Below are positions 34,903 through 42,213 of a stretch of DNA of 50,232 bases, in pieces. Under the pieces are notes generated by a model, which made no database searches, had not been told where the DNA came from, and saw only the letters and a program-made list of their open reading frames with translations. Position 1 is the first letter of the stretch. Every line of letters begins with the position of its first letter. A program made the position numbers and the translations under genes. The DNA is from Lachnoclostridium sp. UBA3320 (GTDB taxonomy: Bacteria; Bacillota; Clostridia; Lachnospirales; Lachnospiraceae), in NCBI GenBank assembly GCA_002361175.1, contig DESG01000143.1:1-50232 (forward strand). The letters run 5' to 3'.

Positions 34903-35733
34903 ATGGATAGTTTAGCATTAAAGAGAGCTGCAAATGAAGTGCGCAAGGGAATAGTTACAGCAGTGTACCATGCAAAATCTGGTCATCCTGGCGGTTCACT
35001 TTCAGCTGCTGATATTCTGACATACTTGTATTTTGAAGAGATGAATATAGACCCTCAAAATCCTAAGAAAGCTGACAGAGACAGATTTGTATTGTCAAAA
35101 GGTCATATAGCTCCAGGGCTTTATTCAACACTTGCAAATAGAGGTTTCTTTCCAGTTAAAGACTTGGAGACGCTTCGTCATACAGGTTCGTATTTACAAG
35201 GGCATCCTGATATGAAACACATTCCTGGTGTGGATATGTCAAGCGGTTCGCTTGGACAGGGTATTTCAGCAGCAGTAGGAATGGCTCTTTCTGCAAAGTT
35301 AGATGATTTAAAATATCGTGTATATACAATTCTTGGCGATGGTGAAATTCAAGAAGGACAAGTGTGGGAAGCGTCTATGTTTGCAGGGGCAAAAAAACTT
35401 GACAACCTTGTTGTAATTGTAGACAATAATGGACTTCAGATTGATGGTAAGATTGATGATGTCTGCTCTCCATATCCAATTACTGATAAATTTAAGGCAT
35501 TTAATTTCAATGTTATTGAGATAGATGCACATGACTTTGAACAAATTGCAGCTGCATTTAATAAAGCAAGAGAAACTAAAGGTATGCCAACAGCTATTAT
35601 TGCAAAGAGCATAAAAGGAAAAGGAGTGTCATTTATGGAAAATCAAGTTGGATGGCATGGCACAGCTCCAAATGCTGAACAGTATGCTATAGCAATGGCA
35701 GATTTAGAAGAAATCAGTAAGAGCTTAATATAA
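34903..35733 (+). CDS. Transketolase, N-terminal subunit
   Basis: A 276-residue protein equal to the thiamine-diphosphate-binding half of transketolase. It carries GHPGGSLSAADILTYLYF, the substrate loop SKGHIAPGLYSTL and the thiamine-binding motif ILGDGEIQEGQVWEA ... VDNNGLQ. The ATG at 34903 follows ATGGAGG. It is encoded just before the C-terminal subunit with a 16-base gap. Split transketolases of this kind are common in clostridia. Confidence 0.95.
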   Translation: MDSLALKRAANEVRKGIVTAVYHAKSGHPGGSLSAADILTYLYFEEMNIDPQNPKKADRDRFVLSKGHIAPGLYSTLANRGFFPVKDLETLRHTGSYLQGHPDMKHIPGVDMSSGSLGQGISAAVGMALSAKLDDLKYRVYTILGDGEIQEGQVWEASMFAGAKKLDNLVVIVDNNGLQIDGKIDDVCSPYPITDKFKAFNFNVIEIDAHDFEQIAAAFNKARETKGMPTAIIAKSIKGKGVSFMENQVGWHGTAPNAEQYAIAMADLEEISKSLI

Positions 35734-35749
35734 GCAGAAGGAGGACAAA

Positions 35750-36691
35750 ATGGCAGATATAAAGAAAATTGCTACAAGGGAAAGCTATGGGAATGCTTTA
35801 AAAGAGCTTGCTGATTCATATCCAAATATTGTCGTTCTTGATGCAGACCTTGCAGCAGCAACAAAAACAGGTATTTTCAAAAAGGCATATCCAGATAGAC
35901 ATATAGACTGTGGAATAGCAGAATGCAATATGATGGGCATTGCAGCAGGACTTGCTACAACTGGCAAAATTCCTTTTGTAAGTTCATTTGCAATGTTCGT
36001 TTCAGGACGTGCATATGAGCAAGTACGAAACTCTATAGGCTATCCAAAGCTAAATGTAAAAATTGGCGCAACACATGCAGGTATTTCTGTAGGTGAAGAT
36101 GGCGCAACACACCAGTGCTGTGAAGATATAGCACTTATGCGTACGATTCCAGGCATGGTAGTTATTAGTCCTTCAGATGATATTGAATCAAAGGCAGCAG
36201 TCAAAGCAGCAGTTGAACATGAAGGACCTGTATATCTTCGTTTTGGAAGACTTGCAGTACCTGTAATTAATGATAAGGCAGATTATAAATTTGAGCTTGG
36301 AAAAGGTATTGTGCTTCGTGAAGGTAAAGATGTAACTCTGATAGCAACAGGGCTTGAAGTATCAGAGACACTTGATGCCGCTGAAAAACTTGCTAAAGAT
36401 GGTATTGATGCAAAAGTCATTAATATACATACAATCAAGCCTCTTGATGAAGAACTGGTAATTGCATCAGCTAAAGCAACAGGTAAGGTTGTAACTATCG
36501 AAGAGCACTCTGTAATTGGAGGCCTTGGCAGTGCAGTATGTGACTGCCTTTCAGCAAATGCACCAACTAAGGTACTTAAAATTGGAATGAATGACGTATT
36601 TGGAGAGTCTGGTCCAGCTGTGGAACTTATAAAGAAATATGGTTTAGACAGTGATGGAATATATACAAAAGTCAAAGAGTTTATGGCGTAA
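35750..36691 (+). CDS. Transketolase, C-terminal subunit
   Basis: A 313-residue protein comprising the pyrimidine-binding and C-terminal domains. Clear elements are DADLAAATKTGIF, the catalytic Glu region CGIAECNMMGIAAGLA, and GEDGATHQCCEDIALMR. It works with the preceding N-terminal subunit to move two-carbon units between sugar phosphates. A good AGGAGG site precedes the ATG, and a terminator hairpin lies at 36718. Confidence 0.95.
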   Translation: MADIKKIATRESYGNALKELADSYPNIVVLDADLAAATKTGIFKKAYPDRHIDCGIAECNMMGIAAGLATTGKIPFVSSFAMFVSGRAYEQVRNSIGYPKLNVKIGATHAGISVGEDGATHQCCEDIALMRTIPGMVVISPSDDIESKAAVKAAVEHEGPVYLRFGRLAVPVINDKADYKFELGKGIVLREGKDVTLIATGLEVSETLDAAEKLAKDGIDAKVINIHTIKPLDEELVIASAKATGKVVTIEEHSVIGGLGSAVCDCLSANAPTKVLKIGMNDVFGESGPAVELIKKYGLDSDGIYTKVKEFMA

Positions 36692-36717
36692 TTTTATATT
36701 TTATATTTTAGTAAACT

Positions 36718-36750
36718 AAGGCTATAGGAGTAAAATTCTATGGCCTTTTT
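36718..36750 (+). terminator. Terminator after the transketolase pair
   Basis: AAGGCTATAG (36718-36727) pairs fully with CTATGGCCTT (36738-36747), followed by TTTAAAAA. The upstream alternative ATG of pyrE (36740) lies inside this stem, which argues for the later start. Confidence 0.8.
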
Positions 36751-36772
36751 AAAAATGAAAGGGGTATTAAGC

Positions 36773-37468
36773 ATGGAAAAATATAAAGAAGAATTTATTT
36801 CTTTTATGGTAGAGTGTGATGTTTTAAAATTTGGTGAGTTTACTTTAAAAAGTGGACGTAAATCACCTTTTTTTATGAATGCAGGAGCTTATGTCACAGG
36901 TTCACAACTTTTAAAGCTTGGCAAATACTATGCACAGGCAATACATGAGCATTTTGGTGATGATTTTGATGTTTTGTTTGGACCAGCATATAAAGGTATT
37001 CCTCTTAGTGTTGCTGCCTCTATTGCATATAGTGAGCTTTATGGAAAGGAAATACGTTATTGTTCTAACCGCAAAGAAATTAAAGACCATGGGGATAAGG
37101 GGATTTTGCTTGGAAGTAAGCTTAATAATGGCGACAAGGTAATTATAATTGAAGATGTGACCACATCTGGCAAGTCAATAGAGGAAACTTATCCGATTAT
37201 CAAAGCACAGGCAGATGTAGAAATAAAAGGGCTTGTTGTTTCCTTGAACCGTATGGAAAGAGGCATTTCTACAGATGCAAGCGCACTTGATGAGATACAA
37301 GATAAATATGGATTTTTAACAAGTGCAATCGTAACTATGGAAGATGTAGTAAATTGTCTTTATAATAAAGAATGTATGGGCAAGATATATATTGATGATA
37401 AAATAAAAGAAGCTATTGACGAATATTATAAACAGTATGGAGTGAATTATGGGAGAAAAAATATATAA
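36773..37468 (+). CDS. pyrE: Orotate phosphoribosyltransferase
   Basis: A 231-residue pyrimidine-biosynthesis enzyme joining orotate to PRPP. Key elements are FTLKSGRKSPFFMNAG, FGPAYKGIPLS and the PRPP-binding loop VIIIEDVTTSGKSIEE. ATG 36773 follows AAAGGGG and avoids starting inside the preceding terminator. Its last 20 bases overlap a small membrane-protein gene. The other pyr genes are not in the window. Confidence 0.95.
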   Translation: MEKYKEEFISFMVECDVLKFGEFTLKSGRKSPFFMNAGAYVTGSQLLKLGKYYAQAIHEHFGDDFDVLFGPAYKGIPLSVAASIAYSELYGKEIRYCSNRKEIKDHGDKGILLGSKLNNGDKVIIIEDVTTSGKSIEETYPIIKAQADVEIKGLVVSLNRMERGISTDASALDEIQDKYGFLTSAIVTMEDVVNCLYNKECMGKIYIDDKIKEAIDEYYKQYGVNYGRKNI

Positions 37469-37601
37469 GACTATGAAATCTGTAGGAGCTTTTAATATTG
37501 TTATTGGAATTATAATTATTGTATCAGGGATAGCTATTGGCACTTTAATTATTGCAAAAGGCGCAAAGCTTCTTAAAGATAAATCAGAACTAACATTTTA
37601 A
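37449..37601 (+). CDS. Small single-helix membrane protein (50 aa)
   Basis: The frame starts with ATG at 37449, inside the end of pyrE, with GGAG six bases upstream, and ends at 37601. The product MGEKIYKTMKSVGAFNIVIG continues into a long hydrophobic helix (IIIIVSGIAIGTLIIAKGAK) and a short charged tail. The overlap with pyrE and the 3-base gap to the next gene suggest a translationally coupled group. No family recognised. Confidence 0.65.
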   Translation: MGEKIYKTMKSVGAFNIVIGIIIIVSGIAIGTLIIAKGAKLLKDKSELTF

Positions 37602-37604
37602 ATT

Positions 37605-38570
37605 ATGAAAGGAATAATCTTAGGTTTATATAATAATTTTAAATGTATTGCTGAAAAATGTACTTCTACATGCTGCGTAGGTTGGAAAATTGTTGTTGAT
37701 AATGAAGCATTTGAACGTTTTAAAAGTATAAAAGATGCTTCTTTAAGAGAGGATATATTATCAAATATATGTAAAATAGATGGCGTATGGCACTTTATAA
37801 ACAGAAGTGGCGGACGCTGCAGTATGCTTGATAATGATGGACTTTGCCGCATACAAAAAAATGCTGGAGAAGAAATGCTTTGCAATACGTGTAGGAAATT
37901 TCCAAGACTTATATCAAAACACAACAATCTTTTCTTAGTTTCAATGGCAGCGTCATGTCCTGTAGTTGCAGATTATATTGTAAACAGCGAACTAGAATTT
38001 TATATGATTGGCAATAATAGAGATATTGTGTTAATAGATGTATGTGATATTCCTTTTATTGCAGATGAAATCAAAGAATGTACAAAGCTTTTAAAAAAAT
38101 ATATTTCGGACAGCAAAAGTAAGCAGGATTATATAAATATCTATAAATTGTTTATAGATTTAGCAGACAGTATATTAGAAGTTATTGTTGAAAATAAAGA
38201 AATTCGTTATTTAGAAGGAAGCTTTGACTATTTTGAAAATGAAAAAAGCGCATTACAAGTTATTTCACAGTTTAGTGAATTTGACAATATACTAAAAGAA
38301 AAATACACTTTGGTTTTAGAAAATTATTTAAAATATAGGATATTTACTAGATACCTTGAAAAGCCAGAAGAAAGTAAAATAAACAGATTATCCCAAGTGT
38401 ATGGTGAACTTGTGCTTATTTATTTGATAGCTTTAAGCAGGCATTATACGGTAGTTCTAACAAAAGACAAATGGGAGATAATTATTAATTGGGTGTACAG
38501 ACTGTGTGCACACAGTCTTAAACCACAAGCTAAAATTCATGAATTATTTACAAATATACGCTGGCTTTAA
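37605..38570 (+). CDS. FliB-like (flagellin lysine-N-methylase family) protein
   Basis: A 321-residue protein of the family annotated as flagellin lysine N-methylases. The defining Cys-rich region is present: CIAEKCTSTCCVGWKI at the start, then GRCSMLDNDGLCRIQ, then MLCNTCRKFPR, suggesting a metal or Fe-S site. The remainder is helical and poorly conserved. It starts at ATG 37605 just three bases after the small membrane-protein gene, with little of its own ribosome binding site. No flagellar genes are in the window, so the methylation target is open. Confidence 0.75.
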   Translation: MKGIILGLYNNFKCIAEKCTSTCCVGWKIVVDNEAFERFKSIKDASLREDILSNICKIDGVWHFINRSGGRCSMLDNDGLCRIQKNAGEEMLCNTCRKFPRLISKHNNLFLVSMAASCPVVADYIVNSELEFYMIGNNRDIVLIDVCDIPFIADEIKECTKLLKKYISDSKSKQDYINIYKLFIDLADSILEVIVENKEIRYLEGSFDYFENEKSALQVISQFSEFDNILKEKYTLVLENYLKYRIFTRYLEKPEESKINRLSQVYGELVLIYLIALSRHYTVVLTKDKWEIIINWVYRLCAHSLKPQAKIHELFTNIRWL

Positions 38571-38581
38571 AACCAGCGTAT
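38556..38581. terminator. Bidirectional hairpin between convergent genes
   Basis: ATACGCTGG (38556-38564) and CCAGCGTAT (38573-38581) form a perfect 9-base stem overlapping the stop codon of the FliB-like gene. It lies between it and the convergent glycosyltransferase gene and may end both transcripts. Confidence 0.65.
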
Positions 38582-38594
38582 TATAGCTACAAAG

Positions 38595-39503
38595 TTAAAA
38601 CATCCAATAACCTTTATTCATAGTACACCAAAGTACAATTTTTTTAGGCAATTTATCATAATTTATGCCAAGCCTATATCCTGCAAGCTTAAACACACAT
38701 TGCAGTACAAAGTAAACTGCCTTTAATATTTCACCTCGCCCTAAAAGTGCCAAAATAATTTTTCCTGCATATCCTGCACCCTCTTTTTCAGAAGAAATAT
38801 TTCCAAATATATCATCATACTGTTTTTGTGATACACCAAGGTCAAAGTTTCGCCTAAACTGTTGCATACATGTATATGAATGTGAATGAAATACTATTGC
38901 ATCAGCACAATAAGTTACTTTATAACCTGCATTTATAACTTTTGATGCCATTATCATATCTTCATTAAAAATTGTCTTTTGCACAAAACCTCCAAGGCTT
39001 TCATATACACTTTTTCTGTACATTGCACATACATTAGAGCAAAAATACGTTTTTATGCCAAGTTTTTCAAAGTCACTTTTAGATTTTGTACAGCTTTTCT
39101 TAGGATAATTATATATCCTTGTCATCTTCTCTATAATATCTGAATTTTTTCTTGCAAGCTGTCGTCCATATGATATTGCCACATCTGGGTCTGTCATAGA
39201 AATAAGCAACTTTTCAATAAGCTTTTTATTAGCTGGAATAGCATCATGTGTCATAAACAATACAAATTCTGCATCAGAAAGCCCCATACCCATATGCCGT
39301 GTAGCCCCATGGTCAAAATCTTTTTTTAATACAGGGTGTACTGAAATTATATCACTGTTAAATTCTTCCATCAGCCTGTCACCTTTTTCAATCGTCTGCA
39401 ACAGGAAAATATGATTTACTTGCACTGTCTGATTTAGCAGACGTTTTAATATATTTTTTAATTCAGCGCTTGGCTTATATATAGGAATTACTACATCCAC
39501 CAT
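38595..39503 (-). CDS. Family 2 glycosyltransferase
   Basis: A 302-residue GT-A glycosyltransferase, similar in pattern to rhamnosyltransferases. The nucleotide-binding start VVIPIYKPSAELKNILKRLL, the family element FDHGATRHMG, the DXD-like VLFMTHDAIPA near residue 83, and the acceptor-site FNEDMIMASKVINAG are visible. There is a hydrophobic stretch near the C-terminus (LKAVYFVLQCVFKLAGY). It lies 30 bases downstream of metH on the same strand but has no functional link to it that I can see. The target is probably a wall or capsule sugar. Confidence 0.88.
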   Translation of the reverse strand: MVDVVIPIYKPSAELKNILKRLLNQTVQVNHIFLLQTIEKGDRLMEEFNSDIISVHPVLKKDFDHGATRHMGMGLSDAEFVLFMTHDAIPANKKLIEKLLISMTDPDVAISYGRQLARKNSDIIEKMTRIYNYPKKSCTKSKSDFEKLGIKTYFCSNVCAMYRKSVYESLGGFVQKTIFNEDMIMASKVINAGYKVTYCADAIVFHSHSYTCMQQFRRNFDLGVSQKQYDDIFGNISSEKEGAGYAGKIILALLGRGEILKAVYFVLQCVFKLAGYRLGINYDKLPKKIVLWCTMNKGYWMF

Positions 39504-39533
39504 TATATCATTCCCTCTTTTTTATATCTTTTA

Positions 39534-42017
39534 TTATTTTAATAATTTTTCTACAAGTACTACAGCTTCTTGTGCATCTTTTGAATACCCATCAGCACCT
39601 ATTTCATCAGCAAATCCCTGTGTAATAACAGCACCGCCTATTATAACTTTGCAGCTAGGCACTTTTTCATGCGCAAGCTTAATGACGTGTTTCATCTCCA
39701 TCATGGTAGTGGTCATAAGTGCAGAAAGCCCTATAATATCAGCTTTCTCTTTTATTGCTGTATCTATTATAGTTTCAGCTTTTACATCTTTTCCAAGGTC
39801 AATAACATTATATCCATAATTTTTTAGCATAAGAGCAACAAGATTCTTTCCAATATCGTGGATATCATGCTCCACTGTAGCTATAACTATCGTAGCAAGA
39901 GACTTTTTATCTCTGTTCTTTTCAAGTATAGGTTCTAATAATTTTATTCCTTTTTCCATTGTTTGGGCACTTGATATTAGCTGCGGAAGATAATATATTT
40001 GTTTGTCAAACAGTATGCCTACATGATTTATAGCAGGAATAAGACTGGCATCAATAATATCTTGTGCCCCTCTTCCATTCTCTAATGCCTTTTTCACAAG
40101 TTCTTCTATTTTATTTTGCTTACCCTTTACAACAGCTTCAAAAAGTGCATCGCCATCTGTTATTGTTAAATCTCCTTTGTCAGTGTTAGATTTTAATGAT
40201 ATCAAGTTTTTGTCCACATCACCACTTAGCACAGATACTTTATGCTCTGATACCCTGCCAATATATCTTATATCTGCTTCGGGTTTATTCATAAGAAGTT
40301 CTGCGGCAAATACAGAATGCATCAAAAGGTCTTGTGATGGATTAGCTATTGCCATAGTAAGCCCATGACTTATTGCTATGGATATAAAACTGCTATTGAC
40401 AAACATCCTCTCAGGAAGCCCAAATGATATATTAGAAAGACCACATACAGTTGCAACACCTAACTGGTTTTTACAGTAACTTATAGTTTCAAGCGTTTCA
40501 ACTGCTGCATTTTTATTAGCACCAACTGTCGCCACTAACCCATCGACAACAACATCTTCTTTAACAAGCCCTTGGGACAGTGCTTCATTGAGAATTTTAT
40601 GGATAATCTCTTTCTTTTCTTCGATATCCTTTGGCAGTCCCTTTTCAGACAGTGGAAGAAGTATAAACATCGCACCATACTTTTTAGCTGCTGGCAGCAG
40701 TTTTTCAAACTTTTCAGGCTCTAGCGATATAGAATTAATCAATGCTCTGCCTGGATAGATGCGCAACGCCTCTTCTACAACATCAGGGTGGCTTGAATCT
40801 ATAGAAACAGGAAGATTACTGACAAGGGAAAGCTCGTTAATTACTTTAAGCATCATTTCCTTTTCATCAATGCCGTTCATACCCATGTTGACATCAAGAA
40901 TTGATGCACCAAGCTCTTCTTGAGATTCAGCCATTTCTGTAACAATGTCAAGATTTCCTTCTATAAGTTCTGCCTGCAATGCTTTTTTTCCAGTAGGGTT
41001 AATGCGTTCGCCTATCACAAGGAAATTTCCATTAAGCTCAATATCAAGCACATCTCTTTCATTGGAAAGCGCACGTCTTTTTACCTTGCCATGCCTAGTT
41101 GTAAACGAAACATTATCCCTTAGAGATTTTTTATTTAACATATCCACAAGTGCCTTTATATGCTCTGGCGTAGTTCCACAACAGCCCCCTACAATATCTG
41201 CACCTGCTTCTATAAGAGATAACATACCTTCTGCAAACATATTTGGTTTCATATCATATACAGTTACACCATTTTCATCAAGTTTAGGAAGTCCAGCATT
41301 AGGTTTTGCAGCTATAGGTATATCTGCGTACTTAGCCATCTGTTTAACAATATCAGTCATCTTATCAGGTCCAGTCGAACAGTTTACACCTACAGCGTCT
41401 ACTCCAAGCGAAGACAATACAAGCGCAGCTGTACTAGGACTTGTCCCATATAAAGTACGTCCATCATCATTGAATGTAAGCGTCACCATAATAGGAAGGT
41501 CACAGGTTTCCTTAGCAGCAATAACCGCTGCACGACACTCTTGCAAACTCATCATTGTTTCAACTGCAAGAAAGTCAACACCAGCCTCATAAAGATATTG
41601 TATCTGTTCTTTATAGATATTAACCAATTCTTCAAACATCAGACTGCCAACAGGATATACCCCTTTACCAGTCATAGTAATATCACCAGCAACATAAATT
41701 TTTCTGTCCACACTGGCTTTTTTTATAGCATCTTGTGAAATTTCAACAAGTTTTTTATTTATACTTTTTATATTGTCTGCAATACCATATTCAGAAAGTT
41801 TAATCCTATTTCCAGAAAATGTAGGTGCATAAAGTACATCAGAACCAGATTTTATATATTCAATCTGAAGTGCTTTTAAAATATCACTATTTTCAAGAAT
41901 CCATTCTTCTGGACATACACCAGCTGGCATACCACGTTTCTGTAAATTAGAGCCAGTTGCTCCATCAAGTATAAGCTTTCCATGTTTAAGCCTGTCCGAA
42001 AAATCTTTTTTAGTCAT
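39534..42017 (-). CDS. metH: Cobalamin-dependent methionine synthase (short form)
   Basis: An 827-residue enzyme moving a methyl group from methyltetrahydrofolate to homocysteine. Domains in order: homocysteine-binding barrel (residues ~1-290) with zinc ligands in GVNCSTGP (~208) and GGCCGTTP (~278); pterin-binding barrel (~320-570; VIGERINPTGKKALQ, ASILDVNMGMNGIDE); cap (~620-710); and cobalamin domain (~713-825) with the DxHxxG motif in EHDIHDIGKN. The C-terminal activation domain of the 1227-residue E. coli enzyme is absent, as in many clostridia, so reactivation needs a separate protein. The ATG follows GAGGA. No cobalamin or S-box riboswitch is evident upstream. Confidence 0.95.
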   Translation of the reverse strand: MTKKDFSDRLKHGKLILDGATGSNLQKRGMPAGVCPEEWILENSDILKALQIEYIKSGSDVLYAPTFSGNRIKLSEYGIADNIKSINKKLVEISQDAIKKASVDRKIYVAGDITMTGKGVYPVGSLMFEELVNIYKEQIQYLYEAGVDFLAVETMMSLQECRAAVIAAKETCDLPIMVTLTFNDDGRTLYGTSPSTAALVLSSLGVDAVGVNCSTGPDKMTDIVKQMAKYADIPIAAKPNAGLPKLDENGVTVYDMKPNMFAEGMLSLIEAGADIVGGCCGTTPEHIKALVDMLNKKSLRDNVSFTTRHGKVKRRALSNERDVLDIELNGNFLVIGERINPTGKKALQAELIEGNLDIVTEMAESQEELGASILDVNMGMNGIDEKEMMLKVINELSLVSNLPVSIDSSHPDVVEEALRIYPGRALINSISLEPEKFEKLLPAAKKYGAMFILLPLSEKGLPKDIEEKKEIIHKILNEALSQGLVKEDVVVDGLVATVGANKNAAVETLETISYCKNQLGVATVCGLSNISFGLPERMFVNSSFISIAISHGLTMAIANPSQDLLMHSVFAAELLMNKPEADIRYIGRVSEHKVSVLSGDVDKNLISLKSNTDKGDLTITDGDALFEAVVKGKQNKIEELVKKALENGRGAQDIIDASLIPAINHVGILFDKQIYYLPQLISSAQTMEKGIKLLEPILEKNRDKKSLATIVIATVEHDIHDIGKNLVALMLKNYGYNVIDLGKDVKAETIIDTAIKEKADIIGLSALMTTTMMEMKHVIKLAHEKVPSCKVIIGGAVITQGFADEIGADGYSKDAQEAVVLVEKLLK

Positions 42018-42140
42018 TATAGTCCTCGCTTTTTATTTGTTATTTCCGATATCTCATTATAGCACAATTTCTGGAAATAGCTAGCTGCTATTTTATGTCC
42101 ACTCAGAATATTTTTTTCCTATCCATTTTGTTCAAATTGC

Positions 42141-42169
42141 TTGAAAATATGGTAAAATTATACTATAAT
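42141..42169 (+). promoter_or_regulatory. Promoter of the retron operon
   Basis: TTGAAA (42141-42146) and TATAAT (42164-42169) are exactly 17 bases apart. Transcription should start near 42176, only ~38 bases before the first start codon. The resulting leader is too short for a conventional retron msr-msd RNA. Confidence 0.75.
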
Positions 42170-42213
42170 TTTATTAATTATTTGTTTTGTTAATTAATAG
42201 AAAGGAAATAATT

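Noticed and set aside
40945..41592. 215-codon plus-strand frame inside metH
   Set aside because: It is an antisense shadow of a well-supported gene, with no ribosome binding site and no recognisable protein.
42018..42213. msr-msd RNA upstream of the retron operon
   Set aside because: The promoter at 42141-42169 leaves too little transcribed leader, and no a1/a2-type inverted repeat with internal stems is visible in the metH-ARM gap.
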